This document shows, one piece after another, positions 1-13,137 of a stretch of 64,000 bases of DNA. This DNA is from Paralvinella palmiformis. Lineage: Eukaryota; Annelida; Polychaeta; Terebellida; Alvinellidae. Every line of letters starts with the position of its first letter. Positions within the stretch are counted from its first letter, which is position 1. The notes under the pieces are model-generated. The model worked only from the letters and a program-made list of their open reading frames with translations. It had not been told where the DNA came from and ran no database searches. The stretch is from assembly GCA_025642065.1 (NCBI GenBank), contig JAODUP010000069.1, forward strand, positions 558,501-622,500. Reading direction: 5' to 3'. A program made the translations under genes and the position numbers.

Positions 1-1832
1 GGCATAGTCGCTTGTTCATTTATTTATTACTGAATGAATGTTATTATTTTTTAAGGCAAAAGATCTGTCAACCGTTTTGGTGGATATCGTTGAGTTTTTA
101 AGGTAATTTCTTCTATCCAGAAATTAAACAGCTTGATAATGGTTTTGTTCCGTCCATACATCGGACGATTACACGAAGTGCTTCCCAGTTACAGTTATTT
201 CCAAACTGTTCAGTTACGTATACAATTGTGAAAAATGACCACCTGCAATTGAAATTGCCTTGTAATTGTGAGTTCCCAATCTTATTCATCTCAAATTGTT
301 TAATCCCAGTGTGTTTAGAGATTAGATGTCTACTTTTCAAGACATCTAATCTCTTATATAATCTCAGAGTATCTAAAGGTTATTCCTTATTTATATCCCT
401 AAGAATCCGTGTATTTAGATGAATGGAGAACATCTAAGGATTGTGATGATCTGTCATTGCCATGCATTCTACAAAATGACATGCAATAAAAATAATTTTT
501 TTGATCATATAAATACAATTGCATTTAAGTTGAGAGATCAGTAAATTACAGTTATTTGTCAACTCAGGATCACAATTTCTATTAAAATTGCTTCTGTTAT
601 TCCATGCGTGGCCTTGTTAATCACAGTGTTTTTTTGGTTACGGCAGGTGATTTGTTTTTGATCTGTGCAAAGGCAAACCATTTAATTTTTCCATTTAATA
701 TTTTTGCAGAAACAGCCCACTGACCACAGAAACTGATGGGACTTGGATTAACTTCCTGATTAAAGCTATACACCACAATAAGGATAAGCTTTATCAGCTT
801 ATCCCTGGTGATTAAATATTGACAGTATGTAACAGAGATGGTCCCTGGTGATAACTAGAATTCTGAAAGATGTAGCCTGATTTTAAATGAGCTTGTGTAT
901 TTGTTGTTCATTGAAAGTAGTAGAATGCAGCAAAAACGAAGTCTATGCCTACTGTGAGAGGTTACATATTCTTCAGGGAATATGTATGGTGTACCTAAAT
1001 TATCACATGTTAATCAGATTATCAACAAAAGGGTGTATATTTAATATTATTTGCAGTGCTGAATGCCAGTTAAGTTAAAGATCAAACAAAATAAAGAGGA
1101 CTCGTATGGGTAAAAGTATTGGAAAGTTAAATTTCAAACCACATTTAACTGTTATCTATGTGTTTGAGTAACACTTTGCACCTTTAATGGCAGCATGCGT
1201 TGTATGCTCCTTTGGGAGTTGAGATGGGTCTTGGTTGGAACTGGGTCTGAGTCAAGGAAAATAATACAGTATAGTGCCTCAGAACAGGGTTACTTGGTTC
1301 TGGCGCTATATAAACATACCTTATTATATTTTATTTTATTACGTAATTTGGTGCTAATAATAGCACATGGACAGAGCACAACAAATAATACAAATCCTGC
1401 ATTTAGCTAGCTTTAACCCTCACAATAGTAATTACCAATGATTTTGCCAATTCATTTTATCTGATATGAGGTAGAATTTATTATGCATTACAATTCAATG
1501 TCAAATTTATTTTGTTTTATCCAGTGATATATTATTAATGCTTTTATAAATTTTTAACATTTTGTGTAAATTTATAATTTTACCAAATCCAATTTATTTC
1601 CATTAATTCTGTGTTAAGGTGATGTGGATTCATTTTTATTAATTTATACAAGGTTACTTGCTATATAAATTGGTTTTAATCTTCTGGAAATTATTCAACT
1701 TGGAAGGTATACATGTTTGATGTGAATTATCCACATTTGTTTTGATATTCTGTTTGGAATGTGAAACTTCAGCTGTTTTCTTTATAAAAAAAATCTCATT
1801 GTGCATTAAATGCTACAGTTTAGCATCCGAAT
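1..1832. other. No gene recognised; possible 3' UTR of a plus-strand gene to the left
   Basis: Only short random ORFs are present and I recognise no protein family on either strand. An AATAAA on the plus strand at 1833-1838 would fit this stretch being the 3' untranslated tail of a gene lying left of the window. That is inference from one motif; no coding exon is visible. Confidence 0.25.
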
Positions 1833-1838
1833 AATAAA
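1833..1838 (+). terminator. Candidate polyadenylation signal AATAAA, plus strand
   Basis: A canonical AATAAA hexamer ends the gene-free stretch at the left edge. It lies about 20 bases from the minus-strand hexamer at 1858-1863, as expected for two convergent transcripts. In AT-rich DNA the hexamer also occurs by chance. Confidence 0.3.
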
Positions 1839-1857
1839 CCATGTTTTTAAAAGCTAT

Positions 1858-1863
1858 TTTATT
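1858..1863 (-). terminator. Candidate polyadenylation signal of the guanine-deaminase-like gene
   Basis: The plus strand reads tttatt, so the minus strand reads AATAAA. It is about 1.4 kb downstream of the guanine-deaminase-like stop codon (3303-3301), which would make 3300-1840 the 3' UTR of that gene. I see no other gene between them. Confidence 0.35.
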
Positions 1864-3300
1864 GGCAAGGCAAATTTAATCTGAACATCACAATAATACC
1901 ATAGTAAGTAATAAAATCACAATACACAGGACATCATAGGTAGAAAAACAAATTGTCATTAAATTGTGTAAGTGCAAGACTATTAATACTGACGTGGGTT
2001 AATCACATATATTATTTGGCGTTATCATGTTTCTGCCATATATGAACACATAATTGATGTGTAACTTCACTGGTAGCGTCTGAAAAGTATGAGACTAGCA
2101 ATAATTTGACACGTCATTGAGCAAAATATGACAACTGATTATACTGTTTAATAGAATTAATGTTGTTGATATATTAGCGCGTTAACATAATCCAGTGGTT
2201 TACTACAGACTACAAGATCATATCTAACTTTTACATCCAGTTAGCACTTGGATCAAAGAAAAAGGTGACCAGATTCATCTTAAATCATTTATCTCCCATT
2301 CAATAGAACAAATTGGTTAAAAATTAAAAAAAACCTTGCTATGAATATAATTGCTAGTGAATGCAAAGTTAATTACAGGCAAGTCCTCTTTGTAAGACTT
2401 GTTCAAAATGAGAACAAGTTAAATATTGCCGTTGTAAACGTTATCAGTATAGCACCAAACTAACAGTTGGTTAAAATGTTAACATATAGCAACAATATAA
2501 CTCCGGCTGTACAGTATGTATATAGCAGATGTGGTACTAATTATAAATCTTTACTTGGGACGATGCATGGCATAAAATCTGGAATGTTCCAAATACTAAA
2601 ATGAATTAACTGTATTGTAACTTTGGGATAAACCGAAAAAGAGAATTTTAGAAGTTCTTCATCAAATATACAGATACAAGTTGTTGCAGAACGTATATCA
2701 CAATATCTCTGTTACGTTTTAAACAGGTATCTTTAAAAGCTAGAGTATCACAGGAAAGCCATCCACACTAAACTTCAAAACTAAATAACAGCAATACAAT
2801 ATAAAAAATAGCTTCATACCTACTACAAAGAAGCTGGTTGGATATCAAACTGTAAATTCATACTGCTATATCACTTGATGCAATACACCAATAAAATATT
2901 ACAAAACAATGTTCCATCTCTTGCCAAACATAAAAATATTTATGTAAGACCATGAATGGCCAATGAGCTTATTTACAACTGGTAGGTAGCCACAAATTAA
3001 CAAGTATACCATGATATGTTGCTACATCACAGAACACTAGAATTTGACTAATATACAAAATCAAGATGTTAACAATTGTGTATCTGTTCATTTCTCACTT
3101 AAAATCTACTTTTTCTATGATGATAATTTTCACAGATACTCAAGAAACAACATGCATGCTTGGAAATCTCCGAGCAACAAGATAAAAGGCCCTCAAACTG
3201 TTATTGACTTATAATCAATGTAAAATGTCGGCATACTATAAGTATGCACTTGTGCAGGTATAATTGGTTCTTTTATAGCAAACCTGCTAAATTCTTCTGG
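1864..3300 (-). other. Probable 3' UTR of the guanine-deaminase-like gene
   Basis: AT-rich sequence with no supported ORF, lying between the stop codon at 3301-3303 and the minus-strand AATAAA at 1858-1863. Read as 3' UTR by position only. Confidence 0.3.
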
Positions 3301-3584
3301 TTACTTGACTCTCTGTCCACTAATATAGACTGCAGTTATGTTACGGTCATCGCCTGAATGATAAATATAAACCAGGCAGGAATCAGTTAAAATGGTGGTG
3401 TCCCTCAGTTTTTTCTCTATACACTGAACTTCATACTACAGTAACCATTTGATATTCTGTGAAGCATTAATTCTTTAATATGGTTAACAAATATTTAAGT
3501 ACTCGAATGCTTCTTAGTTTAAGCTTTCGGAAATTAGTACTTACCACAAAAAAGAAACCTTTCCAGTACATCCTGAAAATTATT

Positions 3585-3615
<31 letters not shown>

Positions 3616-6540
3616 CAGAGTATTTAAAATTTGTTTTCAAAAATAAGTCTACTCGTTCACCTAGAAAATTTCTAGTTTTAAGAATAGCACATGGAAAAAT
3701 TAGTATTACACTGAGGACCAGAGGTATCGGGGTCAATTATTATTAATATGTATTGATGAAAATTATCACTGTTGCTAGATGCAATGCTGCTTATACAATG
3801 AATAGATTATTCTAAATGACCATATCATCAATAAGTTATATTTTACTGAGGCATGGACCAATTATTTTGTGGCTTTATTGGTCCAGTGACAATTTTACAA
3901 ACATATAAATTAGCATATATATATATATTTATGATTATACCTAAAAACAGTTGCCACATTTAAATTGTATACTTCAGTGAATAATGGAAGCATTACCTGA
4001 CAGGAGTCCTTGCCAAGTATGCTGAAGAAAGGACTCTCACGGACATGTGGATCAATCAAGAGAGCATCAAACTCTTTTCCAACTTCAAAGCTGCCCACCT
4101 TATCAGAAATGCCAAGTACTGAAAAAGATCCAGTCTAATAAAATATTCTGCAAAATGATGATACTCGGTTGTTTCTTGGTGATAATAAACAAAGGCTTAG
4201 TTCATATCTGTTCTCTAAATGTGTGTGATTTTTGTCATTTATTAAGAAGAGCTGATAAAACTTGGTGCTTTGTCATCAGAATTTGACTGACTTATAGGTC
4301 CGACGTATTTTAGAGATGGCTGTACTAAAGCCGACTACAGATATCCTCTGACCCGTGGGGCATTTCTAACATCCAAACGATGTTCATTCACTACAAAAAT
4401 AAATGTACACCATCTTCCAATTATCTGATCACAACATGGAAGAGCAGCTCTAGTCATACATCATATCGACATCAACTCATTTAGCCAACACTCCCTACCA
4501 CAGGGAGAGCCATCGACACAATATAGTCCCAACACAAAATGCGAGCGAGTGAACAAATAAGACATAATAACTATCCACGACACAAAGAATTATTATTAGT
4601 AGTATTGTTTTTATAACACTCTTATCTCCAAAATTTATCTGACAATCATATTCCCATGCATGCGCCATCTTTATATTTTATGCTAAAGCCCATGCAAAGC
4701 TACTTCACACATGTGACTACATAAAGCGCCTAGTTTCTACTTCTAATTCACTGCTACTCAAAACGACTACGATCACAATACAGGTGCTAACATACAATTA
4801 TGTTAATTATACTATCTTCATTCAATCATGGCTTTCTCACCCAAGAAAAAAAAGGTCAGATGCATTTATAATTAAAATAAGTGTTCCCATATAGAATAAA
4901 CACAACCAAAATTAATGTAATTGTGTGTTAGTGTCTTAATATTATTTTTGTCCACCCTCAGGAACACTTCACATGAAGCTCTTCCAAAATTTTGCCAATA
5001 ATGATCAACAAATATTATCAATGAAAGCAAACTATTTGATAACGGTGCACTGAATCACAATGATGCCAGTTACAGATTAATTTACTTCCTAAGCACAAAA
5101 TTATGTTTTATGTGGATCGTTACTGGTTTGTCAGTTATTATCGTCCATAATTTGATGTAAACTTTTGCGAACTAGTTTTGAGGTTTAAAGAACTCTATCC
5201 GTGCTTGGTAAAATAAAACCAGATCTGGTGGCAAAAGAACACTAATGCCTTTTCAGATTCGCTTATCCATCCTAAGTTTCCACTGCATCCAACAATTTGT
5301 TAATGAATTTTGCATTGTACTTTGACTATGAGTACCAACCCTTGTACAAGGTACACCACTGAGCTCAATTCTTTTTGAGGATATTGACGGTATAGAATTC
5401 TGTTATTATTATTAGCATCAAATCTTCATTATACAAGTTACCAGTATCGTTGTAATATTGGAATCAACAAATTGCTCTTACATATGCTAATACATAATTA
5501 ATATGTTAATGTCAATTTTGGCATTAAAAGCAGACTAAAAAGCCATTGTTGAAATTTCCATAGTAACAGATGAGGTCAAATGACAAATCCTTCACATATT
5601 ACATATTTTGTCCACAAGTAAACAATACTCTGTATATGAAAGGGAAATCACAATTTCTCTCACTTTGGGAATATTTACAGAATTCCCACGTGTTCACAGA
5701 ATTCGATAAATATATTTCCCTGACTGGTGACAGTCATGTAATATTTTGTTTGAATATCCAATGTATAAAAAATATGTACAGTGGTCATTCACACCCCCCC
5801 CCACACATACACACCTATACAGCTATGTGTATTATGAAACCAGTAAAAATCAAGAACAAATACTTAATTTGTATCTCTTGAAGATAAAATGTGCCAACTT
5901 AGGCTAAACAATGTATAAGCAACCAATGGGAATTCTTACCCACAAACAAAGCTATATGTCAAATTCTGGCCAAACACTGATCACATGTCAACAAAATAAT
6001 GCCTGTAAAGTATCCATAGATTTCGATATGTAATTCAATAATTTTTTACTTTTGTTTAGCCTCAGCACTGGTCACACCTGGGACATATGGCCAAGAGCTG
6101 AACTACAAACACAGGTATCAGTCAGATTCAAACCCACAACCTACAGGTTTTAGAACGCATACACAACATAATTATAATTTTGTATGTGTCGTTTAAAATT
6201 ATAGGATGCCTAATTTGTACCTTAAAGGCTTGTATTTTTACATCAGTCACTTACCTTCTAAACAATTTAAAAAAGAAATATAGCTGAATGTTGAAAATGT
6301 TTTAATTGTTAAAGGATAAAAAAGACATTTTTAAAACCATAAGTCCATGTTCTGGATTCTTGCTTACAACAACCTTCCTGTCATAATACAATGGTTAACC
6401 ATGATTACAAAATGTGTGCGAATAAGTTATATAATCTAGTTACAAATGATGACATCATTGTATTATCTGATCTGACTTAAATTAGTCCACACATTTCAAT
6501 GAAAAACATTATTTTGTGATAAAACATGAGCTGAAATACT

Positions 6541-6583
<43 letters not shown>

Positions 6584-9500
6584 AAACAAACACTATATAT
6601 ATATATATATATATATATATTACAGTTAATCTGTATAATCAGGCAATATGTATATTACCTGAAATTTTCAGGTAATCTGTATTAAATCTCAGTTAGCAAT
6701 AGATGTATTACCTGAAAATTTCAGGAATAAGTACATATTACCTGATTATACAAATTAACTGTAACAAACACACACACACACACATATATATATATAAATA
6801 TATATAATTGTAGAGAGAGAGAGAAAATGACTGATAACTGTTATGCAGATGGGCACACTGATATAAAGCATTACCTTCTGCACCACCTAATGTAGCCATA
6901 TAGAAGAAGTTTTGATAGTCAATTGTTTTGTCATCCTCGACACTAATTTCTTCTTCAATTTCAACATCTTCACTGGTTTCTAAATCAACTCGTTTCTTCA
7001 ATGGTGGTTGCTGAGCAACATGAACACACTGTCGAATAGCATATAGCATAGAGAGAGAGCCACTGTTCTTCAGGTCTAAAATAATGACAATATTTACTGC
7101 CATGGATGGTAATATTATAAAAAGAAAACCATATTTCATATAAAATATACTCTTACTGAGGGAGTTATGTTCAATATGATTGGCAGGCCAATTATCAGAA
7201 TAAATTATGTTTAGTAAAAATAACAATAAACAGATACCTGTTCCTAATCCAAGCTTAATTCCTGCTGATATTAACCTCTTCAGCTTTGTGTAAGTGTGGT
7301 TTCTGCAAAACAATACTCATCTCAATACGTAAAGTAAGCATCTCCATTGTTAGAAAAAAGGCAAATTTGATATATCAAAAAGTAAACTGAATATATCAAG
7401 GGCTCAGAGGGAATATTTTCGAATATATTTAAATGGTTTCAACCAAGATTACTGCATTTTATGCCTAATTTTGAGACAAATATCAACCTAAGAAGTAAAC
7501 AATCTATTTAATTCTTACAAATAAGAACACATCAGATCGGAGTTAATAATTCGACTTATTAATATTTAGTTACTAGTTACTATCAAAATTTTATAGTGAA
7601 AGTGTACAAGTTTATTTACTTAATGTCAGCTGCTGGACAGAATACGAGGCCTGCTCCTACTTTCTGCAAGTCAGCTAGGTCGTCATGGCCAAGGTTGGGA
7701 CTGTGTAAAGCAATTGTCTGAAACAGATACTGAAATTCTGTAAACTGTTCGGTGGCAGTTCTGACTGTAAGTAAGTTAGCCAATATGATCACACTAAAGA
7801 AATGTCAACTACGCTATATATCAGTAACTTGTTTTTGACCGTTTCTTACTGTACGTTGACAATAGACCAACAAGATCATTGACTTCAACAATAAAGCATT
7901 AATACAGATGATTCTCCCCTCTATTTGACAACGTTTGTCTATTCTAATACTATGTCAGTTTGTTTCAGTTGAATGGATCTTGTTTATATTTTGAAGATGT
8001 CGCCTTCAGAAATCTAACGAGCAAAACAAAATGGTGAAGATAAAATGTTTGTCAATAATCTAATCAATTTGGGATGTAAGCATAAACATTGAATGACAGG
8101 AAAAAACGTTTGGCTGTGTAATGATGAATCTCTGGCATGAAAGTGGAAATTCTTCTCTATTGGATACAACCAAAAATATGTTTTCATCACCACTGATGTG
8201 TAACATTTTTATGGCTTGCCAATATTCATGACAACTGTGAGGCAACAGATGTTTCCTTCTAAACTGGTATCATAGTATGTGGCTTATCAAAACATTATCA
8301 TTTTACAATTGGTTGTGACATACATGAAGATTCTATAACACATTTTGTCCTATTTTCAACTGTTATTTATCACTGCCAAAATTAATTACAGCATAAATCA
8401 GGTGTACAAGAATTTTTTCTTATGTCTCACCTGTAATAGTAATTTACCACCATTTTGCCACAAATAATATCAATTGTAAATAACAATTACAAATACAGTT
8501 ATTTTTGGACTGTACACTGTAAAACAATTTTGAATGTAAAATAATATAAACAATATTTAGATTTGATACACAACCACAAAACATATAACAATCGATTAAA
8601 CCTTCACACGAGTCGAAAACACACACATACACATATGATTCCACACCAAACAATTATCTCACTAGTGGAATAGCAGCAATATTTTTTAGTGTAACAGTTA
8701 TCAAAGTGGGGAGTCCTGGCTCCTTGTGGGGTGACATGATTACATAGATAAACCAAAACAGTTATACATTGTGACAGGTAAAAGTAAACAAGTTACCGTA
8801 TATACTGGCGTTTGACCCTGTAATTCTTTCCTCAGGCAAATGGTCACCATATAAGTCGAAGTCAAGTATTGCTTTAAAATCTCTCAAAATCCTAATCATT
8901 GTCATAATTCATGAAAAAGGTGACCCAGTCATTTCAAACTCATGGTGTCAGCAAGTGGGTGGTAAATATATCAATTTCTTCACTGGCAGCGATACACACA
9001 CACACACACACACACACATGTGTGCAGATTTCGCTTTGATGTTATAACTAATAAACAAACTTGTCACACCAAACACAGCTGACTGTAACTTCAACTGGCA
9101 AGCTTTATTAATTAATTGTTTCACAGCTAGTGGTGAGCAAGGTTTGCAATGTGAACAGTGATTTCTATATTATCACTAATCATCTGGTAGGACCAGTAGT
9201 TAACAGCGTGTGACTATCAAGTATTATTACATAAAGACTGGCATGTTCATGAGATCCAAATAACCGTTTGGTTAAAAATTAATCGTAATTTATTGAATAA
9301 GACTAGTAGGCAGAGATGTGGCAATTTTGTTCCAACTATCACTCACACAAACACGCCTGATTGTAACGGCAAGGGTTATTAATTCGTTGTTTCACAGCAC
9401 ATCTGGAGGTACTGGTAGGCAACAGCGAGTGACCATCAAGTATTATTACATAAAGACCGGCATGTTTGTGAGATCAAATAACAGTTTGGTGAAAATTAGT

Positions 9501-11309
9501 TGTTATTTATTGAATAATAATGGATTAGTAGGCAGCGATGTGGTGATTTTATTCTGACTCTGGCTCTTATTGGGTTGAATCCTATAGTGTTGGGTGTCAA
9601 GGGGTGGCCCATAAACATCTTTCCTTCAGCTGGAAATATGATGCGCGTATAAGTCGAGGTGTTTCTGGGAACTCGCTTTTCCCTACGCAAAAAATCGACT
9701 TATACGCGAGTACATACAGTAATAAAATCCCAAATACCTGTGTTAAAGAACACGTTGACCACCATCTGCAAGCAATGCCTTATTTTAATAAGCGGTAATG
9801 TTTGAGCCATTAATGTGATTTATCATGACTGAGGTAATTTCATACAATTCTAATCTTTTGGTAGGGCATTCCAAACTCTGTAAGTATCCCTTTAAATGCC
9901 GATTTGAGTGTTCCAGTCTCATTGTCAGGAGATGCTACAAGCAAAGTAAAACTGGTATTCCAAATTCATGGAGCCCCCGTTGTGATAATAAAGGGCATAC
10001 TCAGAAGTTATAGCAAGAATAAAGTAGATTTAACAAACTATATGGCAAATAATATGAGGCTAGGATATAACTGTGAAGTCTATCATGTTAAGAATTTACT
10101 AAATAGTTAGTAAATGTGATAAATAAGACCACTGCTGAATGACCACTTCATTCTAAGAAGCTGGCATCACCGGTACAAGTTATTAAGCTCTTTTTTAATC
10201 AATTAAAATAAATAGCTAAACGTAAAATAACTTGTTACTATTTTATTTGTGTTATTACCATTGTTAGTGTCTTGGGCAAATAACTTATCTTAATAGTGGC
10301 TTTCTAGGGTTAAGGGCTACAGAAGGTTTAGTGATATTGATTCATTGCTTTCATGTGTGATATTAAAACCAAACACCCGTAGGAAATTGCCTGAAGACAT
10401 ATTAAACAAGTTCAATTAACTGTCATGTGACGTTTTCACTCGTAACCATCATATAATCAGGTATTTGTGAAATGTATAAAGATTTAAAGTACGGCAAATG
10501 AATAAAAATATAAAAACCTTATCATGTATGAGTCCATGCTTTTTGTGATACTGAATTGGGCTCTCTTTAACAAGCTGGACCACGCTACCAACTTTAGGTG
10601 TTGACGATGAGACCTTAAAGTGAAAATACCAAAAAAAGTAATAAAAGTGTTGAGTTGTACCAAAAAATTCATTAAGAAAAGGTGTTACCATATATAGAAA
10701 TGAAACTGGATAAAATTCTTTGAAATTATTAAAGAATACTCATCGTGGATTGATTCATCAGAGGAAAAATTCAATGTTAAAATTTTCTCCATCAAAAAAT
10801 AGCTTTGTTTAATATGATATACATTTCAAAAGCAATATTTCACTTTCTGTGTGTTAAAATGAATTTCTTTTAGTAGACCAAATATCTCTGTGCGACAATA
10901 AAGAAAGACCTTCATACTTTAACTGTTACACCTTTCTCATGCTGTATGTCAAACACACGCTGTTCAAGCCAGTCCGGTAATGGGGCAGACAGCAACAACT
11001 GGACCTCTAGATGTGTTGCCTTGAATATCAAAGAGGTAAAACTAAGCATTTAATACTGTAATTTATATCACTCTCTGCATTACACTATTTCCTTCAAACT
11101 CTACATAATTAACCAAAGAGAACACATGACACAATAGTGGAGGAAGTCTAATTTAAAAAAATCAAAATCAGTTTAAAATTTTTATTCACACTTCGTTGTG
11201 ATGATACATTAGTAAACAATAGCAGAATTAGATCTTTAAGAAAAACAAATCTTACCAGAGTAATATCAGTCACATGTTTAAAGATATCTCTGACATACAG
11301 AAATAAATT

Positions 11310-11355
<46 letters not shown>

Positions 11356-13075
11356 AGAGAAATTCAACAAAATGATAATAACAAAATATATGAAACCAGT
11401 TTAATATCATAGGCGATGTAAGAGGTAATATTTACACTTTTTATTTGTTGAACATGACTTATAACATCATGCGTCTTGGTTAACTGGATCATAGCATCTG
11501 CCTCCCTTTCATGTGGTACACAAGTATCCACACTGACAAATCCCCTCTGCTTGGAACGAGCTGTGTGAGAAGAAACAAGTGACAGTATGTAGCAGAAAAT
11601 ATACCTAGTTTAATATTTAGCGTATCTAATTAGCCACAATTTTCATAGGTCACTGAGGCGTATAAAAATAAACTGTTGCCATTTCTAATATCTTTTTGAC
11701 ATAAAGTTAAAAAAATCCCAAATAACTGTGTTAAAGAACATATTTTAGTATGTGATAAGATTTGAGCCATTAATGTGCTTGCTGTGACTGAGGTAATTTC
11801 ATATAGTTCTAGTCTTTTGGTAGAGCATTCCAAACTTTTGGTGCTTTATCATCTGTACACCTTTTCTTAGAATACTGTTCTACAAATACCAGTAGCCCTT
11901 TAAATGTCTAGTTCAGTGTTCCAGTTAGTTCATAGGACTTTAATAGTTCATGTATATATATATATTCTGGGGAGAGTCCCTTCACTGATTTTTATGTGAG
12001 GATGTTGATTATTATTTACTCTGTCATCTGCTTTATACACAATCAATGCAGTTCCATAAAAATGGGAGGAATGTGCTAATGATCCATTTTTCTCTAAACT
12101 AACCAAGTAACATTATCTTAGACCAGTTCTAGCTTTTATGAGTACACCTAGAAGCTTGTACAGAAGACAATAATCAAAGCCCTGTACACCTAACCTAACA
12201 TTTAGGGATTTAATTATCAGGACATGCTATAAGCAAAATAAATATGATGTACTAAATTCGTGGAGGCCTATAGTGATCTAGTTATGTACTGACGTTTATC
12301 AATTATATTGAAGTTTGATTGGTTAGAAATTAAATCCTTTAGATATTATGGGGAACTTTGTGGTATGATCTATCCATGGCAGGTAGTCAGCATACGTTTT
12401 GAAGAAATAAGCAACAAAAGTAGCTGAACTTAGGCATAGTGCAAAACACAGTTTTAACCCAAGCTGAATTTAATTGAAGCTTGAGCTAAACCTTGCCTAT
12501 AAGTAGTATATTAGATTATCAGTACACACCCAGGGTATTGGCCAGTAGTCTAGCAGCAGACTCTACATGTGTTCCATCGTAAGCAACTGTTGTTGACCCA
12601 CAACTTACTGTCCAATCCTGAAAACCAAAGTAAATAGTTTTTTCACTCAAAAAATAATAATTACCGGTACTGTGCAAATAATTATAAAGTTATATTTTAC
12701 TTCTCACAAGACAAATTATTCTCACAAGACAAATGAAACAATAGATTATCATTTATTAACAAATGAAATGCTTTACTGTTGTTCCTCAATTCAGTTATTT
12801 TTCTTACAATAACTTTTGCAAACAGCTGACTTGCTAATCTGTCATCGTGAATCAAGAGAAGCTTCTTTCTGTGTCTATCATATGATGATGCTTCATCACA
12901 TGAATAACAATCTTGAACACCTGTTGCAAGGAAGGACACAGCATCTGTATGTGCATCAACAAATCCTGGCATCATGAATGTGCTATAAGGTGTGTGAACA
13001 AAATAAAGCAATAAATCCATTACTGTGGTGGTTGTAATGAGGAAAGAAATGGATGAACATCAAAATAGTAATCTA

Positions 13076-13137
<62 letters not shown>

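Noticed and set aside
1195..1410. Plus-strand ORF of 71 codons near the left edge
   Set aside because: No domain, biased composition typical of random AT-rich ORFs, no splice context.
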